Below are positions 21,766 to 32,900 of a DNA stretch of 64,000 bases, in pieces. The stretch's first letter is position 1, and each line of letters opens with the position of its first letter. The translations under genes were made by a program, and so were the position numbers. The stretch is from contig JAKSZU010000003.1 in the NCBI GenBank assembly GCA_026018925.1, forward strand, positions 3,733,867 through 3,797,866, read 5' to 3'. The notes beneath the pieces are model-generated. The model searched no databases and was not told the DNA's origin. It saw nothing but the letters and a program-made list of their open reading frames with translations. The stretch comes from Tupaia tana (taxonomy: Eukaryota; Chordata; Mammalia; Scandentia; Tupaiidae).

Positions 21766-21954
21766 AATAAACTCTCATGACTCATCGGTGTTTTATAAAG
21801 CACACAGGAGAATGTTTCTCTTATATTGAGGATAATTAGTTGTAGACAGAATACTTTATTGATTCCACGTAATAAATCTTAAAAGCCAGATATGAAAGAA
21901 TCAAATTATTTCACAGTCACATAACTGAGTTGCAGGCAAAAAGCTCTGGAATAT

Positions 21955-22520
21955 GTCTAGGTATGTTAAAATACCCAGAACCTAAAAGGTAAAATTCAAA
22001 ATGCCTGGTATCTAATCGAAAACCACCAGTCTTGCACAGAAGCAAAACAATACAACTCTTAGTGGGGAGAGAACAACTACTGAGACAGCCTTTAAAAATG
22101 AAAGAGTGTGAACATTAAAATAGTTATTATAACTGTACGCCATATGTTACAAAAGTTAAGTGGAGACATGGACAATATTACCAGTAACCAAACTGAAATT
22201 ACTGAGAGAAAATGGATAGCACGTGAGGTTAAAAAGATGAAGGATGATAACAATCTTTTGATCACTGCAGAAGAAAATATTGGTAAGCTTAAAGACATAA
22301 GAATATAAATAATCAAAAATTAAATACAGAAAAAATTATTTTTTAAAAAGAACAAATCATCGAGATGTGTGAAAATGTTGAGCAGCCTAATACATTTGTG
22401 CTCAGAACCCCTAAAGGATAGAAAAAAGAGAGGTGAAAACACAAAAATACTTAAAATGATTGTTCCCAAATTTTCATATTTGATGAAAAGGACAAATCCT
22501 CAGTTGTAAGAATTTCATGG
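21955..22520 (+). mobile_element. HAL1 ORF1-region remnant
   Basis: Sense HAL1 text: aaaattcaaaatgcctggtatc, then attaaaatagttattataactgta, then ttacaaaagttaagtggagacatgg, then actgcagaagaaaatattggtaagc. It ends near ttttcatatttgatgaaaagga, which in HAL1/L1 ORF1 is the aatttgatgaaaa region. There are multiple stops. The 125-codon frame at 22521-22898 just downstream belongs to L1 ORF2 text. Confidence 0.75.
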
Positions 22521-23660
22521 ATGTGCAAGTACAAAAACATGCAGAAAAATAATCCTTTCAAATTAAAAAGTGAGTTCAGTCAGGTTATAAGTTACAAGAT
22601 CAGATACAACTCACAACTGCACTTCTATATAACTGCAATGAATTACCAGATATTCAAATTGAAAAAAATACCATTTATAACAGCATCAAAAAATAAGAAA
22701 CATTTAGGATTAAATCTGACAAAATATGTAAAATATTTGTACATTGAAACAAACTTAAAACACTGTCTAGAGAAAAATAAAGAAGACCAAAATAGGTACA
22801 TAGATCACAAACATGAATCAGAGGACGCGATATTGTTCGTTCTCACGAAATTGATGCATATGTTACATGCAATTCCAACCCACTCCCAGCAGGTTTAATT
22901 GTTTCTTTAGATATTGCCAAACTGGTTCAAAATTCATATGGAAAGACAAAGGTCATGGAAGAGCCAAAACAACTTTGTAAAATACAAACTGAAGTTTTTA
23001 ATCTGATGAAGTTGTATTTATCCATTTGTTCTTGGTGGAGAGTTTTTTGGCATTGTATCTAAAAAATTTCTGTCTCACTGAAGAGCTCACAAAGGTATTC
23101 TATGTTTCCTTCTATAAATTTTACAGTTTTAGGGTATATATAGATTATATAGATATAAAAATATAAATACATTCATACATAAAATTCATTTTAGATTAAA
23201 TGTCTCATCTAATGTCAGGCTTGGGTCAAATTTTTAATTTATTTTTTCCTATATGTGGATGTGCACATTGCAAAGTTCTGCTCTTCCAAAGTCACTGTTA
23301 AGAGAATTTAAAAATCAAGTCATAGATGAGGGAAACTTTTCACAAATTATACACTTAATACAGGAACCTATAAAGAACCACTGACTCAATAGAAAACAAT
23401 CAACCCAATTAAAAAGATTTTTATAAACTCTTCAGTGAAAAGTATACGCAGACACTAAATAAGCATGGGTAAAGATGCTTGACAGCATTAGCCATTAGAA
23501 AAATACAAATTTAAATGACAAGGTATCATTGAAGACTTAGTGAGATGGCTAATATTAAAGATTGATCATTTTGAATGTTGGCAGAAATTCATTAGAATTG
23601 GAAGCCTCGTGAAGTATAGATAGAAACTGAAAATTAGAAGACCATTTTGGAAAAGATTTT

Positions 23661-24085
23661 ATCAGTTTCTTGAATTGTTGCGCATACATTGTCTCAGTCC
23701 ATTACTGTGTTTCTTACAGAAATACCTAAGACTGGGTGAATAGGGGTTTACTGATTCCCAGTTCTGGCAGCTAGAAAGTCCAAAGGAGAAGGCTGGCCCT
23801 GGGCAGCCCACAAGGTGACTGACAGCAGCAGACAGGATGGTCCCAGGGATGGCAGAGATACAGCGGGCTGCAGGCAGCTCTCTCTTCTGTAAGGACCAGA
23901 TTTCAAGAGAACTAACCCCTTCACGCAAGAGCTAGAACTCACTGGGTCTTTCCATTCATTTCCGTCGTTGATCTGCTCATAAGAGAGCTGCTTCTGTGAT
24001 GCAATGAGCACAATCCAATCACGCGCACAAAGATCACCATCTTTCAACACCAAATTCGAAACATGAAACTTCAGAGGACAAACCA
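23661..24085 (+). repeat. Unnamed interspersed repeat, copy 1
   Basis: It begins like tcagtccattactgtgtttcttacagaaatacctaagactgggtgaatag and contains gggtttactgattcccagttctggcag. It ends ...caaattcgaaacatgaaacttcagaggacaaaccattatccaaccata. I recognise this as a widespread mammalian interspersed repeat (tataaagaaaagaggttta type) but cannot recall its official family name. Related copies are at 43216-43560 and 59545-59990. It lies inserted within L1. Confidence 0.55.
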
Positions 24086-24424
24086 TTATCCAACCATAAT
24101 ATGTCCCTGCCGTATTATCTGGCTATTCCACTCCTAGATGTTTTCAATTAAAAGCATGCATCTATAAAAAGGCTTGTACGTGAATATTTGCAACAGCCTC
24201 TCTGGTAATAACCATAAACTTGAAGCAATGTAAATGTCCGTTCATGAAAGTCTTTTTGGTAATAGCCCCAAACCTGAAGTCACTCAAATATCCATCAACA
24301 AATGAAGAGATACAGAAACCATGATACAGCAATACACATATTCCTCTGCAACAAAACGAGTTCCTAATACATGCTATGGCATGGATAAATCTTAGAATAA
24401 TTAGACTTAGTGAAAACTGTCAGA

Positions 24425-24711
24425 GGGAACCAGCAGCTAGCGTAATGGCTATGTCGCTGGACTCCCACGTAGTCGACCGCGGTTCGCGTCCCAGACCCGG
24501 TGGCTTAAAACTCATGCCGGGTTCGTGTGCGTGAGTGCCCAAGATCCTGAGAGGAGAATGGAGGAGAAGGGATTGCAGCGTGACCATCCACCCTGGGGGG
24601 TGATTTCTCACTTTCTGTCTCTCTGTCTCTCTCTGTCTGTCTGGCGAGCGCACGCACCCTATAGTGAAAACCTCTCAAAAAAAAAAAAAAACAAACAAAC
24701 AAACAAAAAAA
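24425..24711 (+). mobile_element. Young SINE in L1 with perfect 12-base target duplication
   Basis: A full-length copy (gggaaccagcagctagcg; gttcgcgtcccagacccgg; ggcgagcgcacgcaccctatag; long A tail with caaacaaac). The bases aaaactgtcaga at 24413-24424 recur exactly at 24712-24723. The inserted site is L1 3' text, so the order of events is L1 first, then SINE. Confidence 0.95.
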
Positions 24712-24770
24712 AAAACTGTCAGACAAAAAAGAACCCATCCTTTATTGAGGCCATTTACACGAAATGCTAG

Positions 24771-26687
24771 CAAATGGAAAGCAATAGTTAGTAAAAAAAC
24801 GATGGGATTTGTTTGGAGATGGAAAGAAGCAGTAGAAATGGTCAGGACAAAGAGACAGGAGTGTCTGAGAATGAAACGCATCGTCATTGTCCTGGCTGTG
24901 ATGCCTTCATGGCCAAGTACGCACACACGTCCAAATTTGTCAAATCATACATTCTAAACGCGTGCTGTCTAGTATGTCTCGATATGGCATTACACATGAT
25001 TTTTCCGTATTTTAATACTAGTTTCAGAAGTTAAAGTGATAACCATCACTTTTTTGGTCTTATTTTCAAGGCAAAAAAAATTGTTAACTTAGTTAATTTA
25101 AATGTCTTGTAAAAGTATGTAATGAATTGAGTACTCATTAAGATAAAAAAAACAGCAATTAAGAGATGTTGAAAAAACTAGCCTAGCAACTGTCATGCAG
25201 GTGTTCCCAGAAAGACTTGCTGGAGGTCTTCGCTTGGCTATATACTACCATCAAATACTCCCCTGGCTTCGGTGTTACAGTAAATGTGTTCCTACTATAG
25301 AATTCTTCCTGATACCTATGTCCAGGGCTGCCCTAACAGGCAATCACTCTTCCTATTGCTTTCTCTAGGGATGGAATAGCATAAGGATAGAGTTTGATGG
25401 GACCATGAAGCCTGAGTGCTCTCAGCTTCCAGACAGGCCAGAGGCTCAGAAAGCCGTAAAAGCCTGTGGTAGGTGCCGCAGGTGCCAGACAGGAGGCCGG
25501 CCCAGCCAGGTGTGAGGTCCAGACTATCTCCACCCAGGAGCTTTCCACATCTGAACCAATACGGACAGGATGTTTTAACAAGGACCCAAGGCAGCTTCAG
25601 CTTTTTCACTTCAGGAAAAACAAAATGAAAAATATGAATGTGCTCTGCCATGTGCACATTTTACCAGGCACAGATTTAAATTACCTGGTAATGTCTACAT
25701 GTCTTACGATCTCTTAATATTGCACTTGAAATTTTTATTAAAAAGAAAGATACAGACACTGAAACAACACACAAATGAGATCTCTGTGGTATGAAAATAT
25801 TACAAATTTTAAATGTCCTGAAAATATGCAGTGGGGAAGAGCAAGAAGTTATATAAATTTCTCTCTTTCTGTCAGTAAAACAGATTTCCAGGCCCATAGT
25901 AAAAAATAATATCAGATTTAGGGGTTCCTATAAAATTCTAATTAGTTTATTTCCTTCCTGTGGTAAAAGATGTGAGATAATTAAAAATACTGCATCTGAG
26001 GTACAGCTTTTGACTTAAAAAATAATCCAACAAATAAGACCGGAAAAACAATTTCTACTCAATTACTGCCCTCTATTACTGGAAATTTAACTTATGCATA
26101 AGCTTATATTCATTTTTATATACTTTACTGAGAAAATGAGTACGATTAAAATTTTTTAAAAAATCAATGAAATGTAAAACCAAAATAACATAAATAGGTT
26201 TTCACTAATATCCTGGAAGTCATTAAAGCAATTTATGTTTTATGCATTATGTTCAACTTCCTAAGATTCTTCAAGATGATTTAAGTTCTGAGTTCTAAAA
26301 AGCATTTACATTTTTTATTTATATAAGTGCCCTTTCCCTTCTTTCAGAAGTTACCAACCAGACAAGCTTCCTGCTTCGTACACGGAGCAATAGTGAGGAG
26401 ACACGCCCTTGCTAGTGTTAAGTACTGGTGACCTGCCCCTCGGGCTGAGTCTGGCTTAGACAGTCCTCCTGGCTGTCTACGTGTATATCAGACATGGCCA
26501 CTGCTTTTGTGCTCCAATGGAGAGGATAAACCATGAAACTGCCTGGAATAAAAGGACTGCCCAAGAACTGGGAACCATGAGAGAGTCCGGTTCAAGTCCT
26601 GACCCTCTCAGGAGCTAGCTGTATTTTGTTGCATCTCAGTTTTCACAAAATGAGAGGACTGAACAAAATTACCCCTAATGTTACAGT
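24771..26687. other. Unique AT-rich intronic DNA
   Basis: No recognised repeat or gene in about 1.9 kb. The open frames at 25316-25717 on both strands overlap and show no family features. The 25900-26330 part is very AT-rich. Confidence 0.45.
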
Positions 26688-26941
26688 CTATTTTTATTTA
26701 TTTGTTTAAGGTTTTTTGCACTTACTAGAGAGAGAGAGAGAAACAGTGAGAGGAAAAGTGAGAAATCACCCCCAAGGGGGGACAACCACATCCAAATCCC
26801 TTCTCCCCCATTCCCCTCTCACGTTTCTGGGAATGCACATACATGTGCCTGGCATGATTTTCAAACTACCATGTCCAGGATTCAAACCATGGTAGGCCAT
26901 GTGGGAATCCAGCACCGTAACCACACCACCTGCTGGGCCCT
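26688..26941 (-). mobile_element. tRNA-derived SINE, antisense, middle-aged
   Basis: The plus strand runs tttgcacttactagagagag, gaaatcacccccaagggggg, ccctctcacgtttctgggaa, and ends cacaccacctgctgggccct. The head complement belongs to the gcaggtggtg subfamily, which is older than the gcagttagcg subfamily. Confidence 0.87.
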
Positions 26942-28060
26942 AGAGCGTGGTTTTAAAGCCACATATTAGGAATGGAGGATTCTCTAGCTTAAAGAATCAG
27001 ACACTAACATGGAAGAGGACAGTCAGGAAGAACCAGCACTCAGGAACAGACAGCTATAGAGGTCAGGCAGAAGGGTGTCAGGTTTGAGCCAACAAAAGTG
27101 GAGATTAATACCTGCAACCGCGATAGATGACGGGAATGCCCTTCTGAGCTGAATTCTTGTTCTGTGAAGCGATCGCATCCACGGCCCGAGCAGTGCGGAA
27201 CGAGAAAGGGCAGGAAAAGAGCTGCACTATGTTATAGCACCAACCCATAATTCTCAAGGCCTGCGTGAGTTCACTACGGCCCATGGGAACTTGTGAGTCA
27301 GTAGCTGACCTAACAGTTCATGAGAGAACTTCCCACAGAAAGGGAGTCAGTGATGAAGCAGGGTTTTAAAGCTAAGGAGGGAAATCCTTTAAGCCATGAA
27401 AAAGAGGAGGAGTGTGCTTAATTCTAAAGAAATGTAGACTGAGGAGAAGTTTGGAAAGTGGAAGGATGCCCCACGAGAAGAAGCTCTGCTGACCTAAACA
27501 AACAGCAGGAAAGAGCAGAAAGAAGAGACATGTGTCCTAAAGAGAACATTAGATTTTTCTTTCAGTGAAAGGACCAAGAAAGAATAAAAGCCTTTATATG
27601 TAAGAAGTTATAATTTATCAAAATGTCAGTTTGAGGGAATATTAACACATTAGGAAAATCGAAGAGAGGAGAGAGGAAAAACTGACAGAAGAGGAAACTG
27701 AAAAGAAACTGAGGGCTGGCTTGGGGGATGGCAGTGGCCTGTGCTCAAGCAATGCTGGATACAGACGAAGATCATTCACCCCTGCACATCAGTAGGCCCC
27801 CTGATCCTGGGTGGCTAGAAAGGCTGGGCAGAGGGCGACAGTAGGAAGAGAACCTGTTCAGGGTGCCTATCTTTTCTCTTTCTTTCTGTCTCTCATTCTC
27901 ACGAAAGAAACTCTTTACAAAGAGAATGACTGAGCAAAGATCAAGAAAGCGAGAATAACAAAAATGTAAGGACAGTCTTGAGAAACAGAGAGGTTTAAAG
28001 CAATATTGGGATACACGAAACTGGGTTGGCCATCCTTTCCTGCATGTAGTCCCTCCTTTT
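26942..28060. other. Unclassified intronic DNA
   Basis: A purine-rich stretch with many gaga/gaaa runs (27340-27700, 27950-28010). No open frame, repeat or splice-like exon is recognisable. Confidence 0.45.
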
Positions 28061-28270
28061 CTTTAAAGTCATTTATTCATTTATTCCATGAGAAAGAGAG
28101 AGTGAGAGAAAGACAGGCACCCCCCAATAAGGACTTCACGTCACCATCCACCCCCAGCCTCGGCCAGTTGGGATCACAGGGATGTGTGTGAGCCTCCAGC
28201 TGCCTTGTCAGGGAGACCCTGAGATGTCACCGGGGAACTTCACAGAGGTTCCCCCAGTGCAGCTGGCCTC
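28061..28270 (-). repeat. Possible second SINE family, antisense
   Basis: The plus strand has tttattcatttattccatgagaaagagagag, a cccccaataaggacttcacg stretch and a cagcctcggccagttggg segment. It resembles the antisense text at 46075-46275 (catgggagaggagagagagag, cagccctgcaccagcc). That points to a second, tRNA-like SINE family sharing the purine block. No clear A/B boxes are readable in this copy. Confidence 0.5.
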
Positions 28271-28396
28271 CCGAATGTGACCCAAAAGTGTGGAGCAACA
28301 GTAAGTTTTGAACTAAAGATTTAGGAAAGTATTAAGAGTACATCTATTAAGGTGGTAAATATAAATTTGATATCATTAATTCTAGGCCCATAGTAT

Positions 28397-28657
28397 TTTT
28401 TTTTTTGAGAGGTTTTTGCTATAGGGTGCGTGCACTTGCCAGAAAGACAGAGAGAGACAGAGAGACAGAAAGCAAGAAATCACCCCCCCCCCCCCCAGGA
28501 GGATGGCCATGCTGCAATCCATTCTTCTCTCGGGATCTTGGGCACGCATGCACACACAGGTGCCCGGCGTGAGTTTAAGCCACCGGGTCCGGGACTCAAA
28601 CCACGGTCGACTACATGGGAGTCCAACGACATAGCCATTATGCTAACTGCTGGTCCT
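28397..28657 (-). mobile_element. Young SINE with perfect 12-base target duplication
   Basis: An antisense full-length copy with gagaggtttttgctataggg, gacagagagagacagagaga and a run of about 15 C (28484-28498) in the stem. It ends tatgctaactgctggtcct. The bases ggcccatagtat precede it (28385-28396) and follow it (28658-28669) exactly. Confidence 0.95.
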
Positions 28658-28669
28658 GGCCCATAGTAT

Positions 28670-29119
28670 CTGATGTTCCCAAAAACTATTTATTACATAC
28701 TAAGGAAAGCTGTAGACAGTTTCATGCCCAGTAATGGCTGAGTTAATCTGTCAAACTACCACATTTAATATCTGCATATCCATACAAATACAAAGCTAAA
28801 AGTATTTGAAGGCAAGGGAGAGAAAGAGCCACATTGGGCAGATTCAAAAGAAGACAGGGTTGCATGCAATTGCAGCTGTTGAAAAATAAGAGAGGAATTA
28901 CACAATTTAAGAAAAACATTGAAGGCGGCCTCAAAAGTGTGTGTACATGCTACTCAAATGTCTGGTTTCCCGCAAGGCATTCAAGTAGTGGGAGGATTCC
29001 AAGTGACCTACGTAAGAACGATGGAACAAACCGTGTATTTGAGTTGCCGCTGAGTTTTCTTGTTCATTACAACAACAAGCAAACACCAGAGAAACAAAAT
29101 AACAAAATCCAGAATCTCT
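28670..29119. other. Unclassified intronic DNA
   Basis: No recognised feature. A 102-codon frame at 28834-29142 (+) has no motif and ends in AT-rich sequence near the next SINE; I treat it as chance. Confidence 0.4.
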
Positions 29120-29134
29120 ACAATAACATTCTTT

Positions 29135-29394
29135 ACTTTTAGGGTTTTTTTTGTTTTGCTTTTGTTTTGCCATAGGGTGCACACGCTTGCTGCAGAGAGA
29201 CAGTGAGAGAGAAAGTGAGAAATCATCCCCCTGAGAGATGGCCACACCACAGTCCTTCTCCTCCTGGGATTTTGGACACACATACACACACAATTGACAT
29301 GATTTTCAAGCCACCAGGTCTGGGATTTGAACAGTAGTTGACCACGTGAAAGTCTAAGTCTAGCACCTTAACCACAACACCACCTGCTGGCTCC
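29135..29394 (-). mobile_element. Older SINE of a same-site pair
   Basis: An antisense copy of the gcaggtggtg subfamily (plus strand ends caacaccacctgctggctcc). The target acaataacattcttt (29120-29134) is repeated as acaatgacattcttt (29395-29409). Confidence 0.92.
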
Positions 29395-29409
29395 ACAATG
29401 ACATTCTTT

Positions 29410-29687
29410 TTCTTCCTTTTTTTTTTTTTTGGAGAGGTTTTTGCTACAGGGTGCATGTGTACTTCCCAGAAAGAAAGACAGAGAGAGACAGAGAGACAGA
29501 AAGCGAGAAATCACCCCCTGGGGGGATGGCCACATCACAATAACTTCTCCTCCATTCTCCTCTAAGGATCTTGGGCATGCACGTACACACGCCCAGTGTG
29601 AGTTTAAGCCACCGAGTCTGGGACTCGAACCGCAGTCGACTACATGGGAGTCCAGCGACATAGCCATTACGCTAACTGCTGGTCCCC
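29410..29687 (-). mobile_element. Younger SINE of a same-site pair
   Basis: An antisense young-subfamily copy (plus strand ends acgctaactgctggtcccc). It is inserted at the same target: the second target copy (29395-29408) is repeated again as acaataatattctt at 29688-29701. Three target copies therefore bracket two SINEs. Confidence 0.92.
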
Positions 29688-30135
29688 ACAATAATATTCT
29701 TGATGTCAAAAGAAAATTCAAAGTTACACAACTTACAAAAAAAAAAATAGAATTGTGGTCTAGTCTTAAGAAAATATAGCAACACAGATGAATTACAAGA
29801 TAACCCAGATTTAGGATTGCCAGACAAGGATTTGAAATTGGCTATTACAATAAGATATAATAATTAAATGAGAAACATTTTCATTATGAGCGAAAAGATA
29901 GCAAACTTAAGCAGGGAAAACAAAAACTATGAAAAAAAAGCAACATGGACATTCTAGAATTTAAAAATGCAACATCTGAAGTAAGGTACTGAATGTGCAA
30001 ACGCTTAATGGAGAAGACAGAAAAGAGCTATTAAGTGTGAAGCCAGAGCAATAGAAATTATATCTGAAAAGAGAAAAATAGTCTGAAAAAATGATGAGTC
30101 TCAGATATCTGTAGAACAGTATAAACTGTATAATA

Positions 30136-30267
30136 CAAGGGAACTTCAAAAAAGTTAATGGAACATGAAACTAGAGTACAAGTTTATTTTGGTGCAAAAA
30201 TTTTTTGAACTCCATACATAATTGTATCTAACAGGTATTTTCCATGAGATTTTTGAAGACTCCCTCA
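30136..30267. mobile_element. ~132-bp palindromic mariner-type MITE
   Basis: The ends are inverted copies (caagggaacttcaaaaaagtt at left; ttttgaagactccctca at right) with a central tttattttggtgcaaaaa and TA on both sides (30134-30135 and 30268-30269). Related copies are at 41573-41701, 52779-53130 (split) and 58018-58138. It has no coding capacity. Confidence 0.75.
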
Positions 30268-30584
30268 TATATGTATGTTTTTCATCCCAATAGATCAACA
30301 AAAAAAAAAAAAAAAGAAAAAAATCAAAAAGATAATGCCACAAGATCCCCAAATATAGTGAATTTAAAATTTCCAACTATGACCAAAGTGATCTGTGAAT
30401 CTCTAGTCGGATGAATATGAAGAAAACTAGGCCTAGGCACATAATAATCAAAAAGTTAAAACCATAGAAAATGAGAAGTTGTTGAAAGAAAACAGATAAA
30501 ATGATATATTACATACTTGAAACAATGAATCAAATGACTTCACTTCTCAGTAGAAAAACCAGAACTCAGTGGAACATCATCTTC

Positions 30585-30733
30585 TTTTTAAAAGAATTAT
30601 TTACTCATTCATTCATTCATTTAAATTTCAGAGAGAGAGAGAGAGAGAGAAAGCCACCAGGTCCAGGACTCAAACTGTGGTCGGCCAAGTGGTAGTGTCC
30701 AGCACTTTAACCACCACACCACCTGCTGGTGCC
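30585..30733 (-). mobile_element. Internally deleted SINE
   Basis: A tail with cattcattcattcattt, a gagagagagagagagagaaag purine block, and then directly the head complement (gccaccaggtccaggactca ... ccaccacaccacctgctgg). The whole central body is missing, so it is a deletion derivative of the gcaggtggtg subfamily. Confidence 0.82.
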
Positions 30734-30959
30734 CTGGGAACATAATCTTTAAAGTGCTGAAAAAGAAACCAAAATCTTCTCAATCCAGAACTCCATATCC
30801 AAAAAAAAAAAAAAAAAGTCCTCGAAGAATGAAGGCAGATTAAAACTACAGATGGAACTTGCCAGTGTTATTATAGAAAATACATTCAGTTTTAAAGTTT
30901 ATTTATTTCTTCCACAGCCAAGAGAGAGAGAGAGAGAGAGCTTTTCCTTATTATTTTTT

Positions 30960-31214
30960 TTTTTTTTTTTGAGAGGATTTTGCTATGGGGTGCGTGTGCT
31001 CGCCAGATAGAGAAAGACAGAGAGACAGAAAGCAAGAAATCACCCCCCAGGGGGATGGCCACGCCGCAATCCCTTCTCCTCCATTCTCCTCTCGGGATCT
31101 TGGGCATGTACGCACACGCTCCAGGTGTGAGTTTTAAGCCACCGGGTCTGGGACGCCAACCGCGGTCGACTACGTGGGAGTCCAGCGACATAGCCATTAC
31201 GCTAACTGCTGGTC
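30960..31214 (-). mobile_element. Young SINE, antisense
   Basis: Full-length: gagaggattttgctatgggg, gaaagacagagagacagaaag, caccccccagggggatggcc, acgctccaggtgtgag, acgctaactgctggtcc. The flanks share ccttatt plus T runs (about 30947 and 31212), a plausible but low-complexity target duplication. Confidence 0.92.
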
Positions 31215-31325
31215 CCCTTATTTTTTTAAATTGCACAGAAAAATATGTCATGACTTTTCCGACAATCCAATACATTCGATCATTGAACATCTTCACAGCA
31301 TATGAAATAAATTTTCCCAGTGAAT

Positions 31326-31515
31326 ATCACCTGGCAGACCACGACTCAAGTCCTGGACCTGGTGGCTTAAAAATCACAGCGGGCACGTGTGCATGCCCAC
31401 AATCCCAAGAGGAGAACGGAGAAGGGATAATAGGGGCATGGCAGCCTCCCAGGGAGTGATTTCTCACTGTTCCTCTCTGTCCCTCTCCGGTGCACACACA
31501 CACACCCTACAGCCC
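31326..31515 (+). mobile_element. 5'-truncated SINE
   Basis: It starts within the head (cctggcagaccacgactcaag) and retains the body (gggcacgtgtgcatgcccac, gaggagaacggagaagggat) and a cacacacacacaccctacagc end. The acceptor/A-box part is missing. Confidence 0.75.
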
Positions 31516-31683
31516 CAATAGGATCTTGATGTGCGACCCGCCCAGTCTCACTCTCCCCAGATCATGGGGCAGACACATACCGGGTGTACTGAAAGAGGTT
31601 TCCAGACATGAATCCAGAACCTTCTCACACGGTTAGCCTTGCAGGGTGTTATTCTACCACTGTGCCACTTATCTGGCCCCCAA
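31516..31683 (-). repeat. Fragment of a second tRNA-like SINE family, antisense
   Basis: The minus strand starts gggggccagataagtggcacagtgg, with an A-box-like tggcacagtgg, then a region tctggattcatgtctgg in B-box position. The sequence after the head differs from the main SINE family and resembles that of 42212-42400. Family name unknown. Confidence 0.55.
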
Positions 31684-32635
31684 AATACCTTTTTATTCAG
31701 CCAAGATCATTTCAGTTGATACAGTGGCTTTTGTTCACTAGTCTTTTAAAGATCCTAAAGGAAAAATGGCAGGCACAAAAACCAGAGTGAGGCCACAGAC
31801 CGTATCTTTCCGATCTCTGTCCTCGTGATGAAATAAGTCCCAGAAGTGGAGAGGAAGAAGCTTAATACATTTCCAGGAGGCGTAATCCCAGACCTGGCAG
31901 AAGTCGGCCAGCTCGTGGGGACACAGAGGCTGCCCCTGCAGAAAATGCTCCTGGTGGGTCATAAGCAGCTTTGAAGTGCAAATGCTTGATGTGCCTTTTC
32001 ACTGTGTCTAAACCTGGAAAGGAAACACCACCATTCCAGTAATTAATTAGTAGAAAAGATGCTCCTCATCAGAAAACGGTGCCAGCTCATAAATAAGGCT
32101 TGACTCTGGCCACATGCCAGGGGGACCAAGGAGTTTTCAGGAGACACTATGATTATTACTCCCTCATTCACCAGAGGCTCAACCTGAGAACTCTATCTGC
32201 AGAGACTGTGTTAGACTCGGGACTGAAACCCACAAAGCCAGCGTCCAGCCTACACTTCAGTGAAAAGAACTGCTCGGGTTCCCGTGGCTAATACTGCATC
32301 CTCATCCACTTTGAAGACCAGCAAAGTGTGGAATGGGAACTCAAAAAGAATGTTAAATATCCACCTTTACAAATAGAAAGTAAAGTCTTTTGATCTTCCT
32401 TCCCCTTTGACGGCTGTCCCTCAGTCGTGCATGTCTGAGTTGCCAAGGTTTTTGCCTAGGCTGAGCTAGAGGTCTCGCTGGTAAAACTGGGCAGACGAGG
32501 CATCTCACCAGTTGGAAGAAGTGCATGTGGGGTCTGCTAAATCGATTATCCTCATCCAATGGCTTCAGTGAACTGTCCACCTCCAAGACAATACATATTG
32601 GTAATATATGTATAATTGTCATTCCAAGAGAAAAA
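31684..32635. other. Unclassified intronic DNA
   Basis: No recognised gene or repeat. A 74-codon minus-strand frame at 31738-31962 looks protein-like by eye (rich in W, C, H and D, no low complexity). I cannot assign it to a family and see no splice sites that would support an exon. Confidence 0.35.
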
Positions 32636-32900
32636 GCATGGAACAGAAAAAAATATTTTAAGAAACAGTGTCACAACATTTTCAAATATGATGAAAAATG
32701 TTAAAGATTCAAGATGTTTAGTGAATTGCTAGCAGGATAAACATAAAGAAACCCACAGCTAGGCACATACTGGTCTAATACTGGAAAACTAAGATAAGGA
32801 GAAAATATTGAAAGAGAAAAGAAAACAGGCATATAATATGAACAGATAAATGAAGAACTTTGGACAAAATGAGATCTCAAAACATCACGTAAGTGATATA
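32636..32900 (+). mobile_element. HAL1/L1 ORF1 fragment
   Basis: Text such as acattttcaaatatgatgaaaaatg, followed by gattcaagatgtttagtgaa and cctaggcacatac-like cccacagctaggcacatactgg, parallels the HAL1 remnant at 30310-30480. It is a short, degraded fragment in sense orientation. Confidence 0.55.

Larger units (their letters stand above)
22560..24770 (+). mobile_element. Rearranged L1 ORF2 and 3' remnants
   Basis: Sense ORF2 text runs 22570-22990 (aagttacaagatcagatacaactcac; aataccatttataacagcatc; tgcaattccaacccac; tcatatggaaagacaaagg). Then about 22990-23320 is the complementary strand of ORF2 (tttaatctgatgaagttgtatttatcc), an inverted segment. Sense resumes 23330-23660 (atcaacccaattaaaaag; gcttgacagcattagccatta). 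Sense again at 24086-24424 (ccactcctagatgttttcaa; aaatatccatcaacaaatgaag; atgctatggcatggataaatc), where the SINE at 24425 splits it. An internal inversion like this fits L1 twin priming or later rearrangement. The interruption at 23661-24085 is another repeat. Confidence 0.75.
29702..30880 (+). mobile_element. HAL1/L1 ORF1 remnant, interrupted by a MITE and a SINE
   Basis: Sense text: gatttaggattgccagacaaggatttgaa; aacatggacattctagaatttaaaaatgc; gaaaaaatgatgagtctcagatatctg. It resumes after the MITE with gaattcaaaatttccaac-like text. After the SINE at 30585-30733 the ORF1 C-terminal phrase aaagtgctgaaaaagaaaccaaaatcttctcaatccagaactccatatcc appears. There are several stops and the copy is non-functional. 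Confidence 0.7.
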
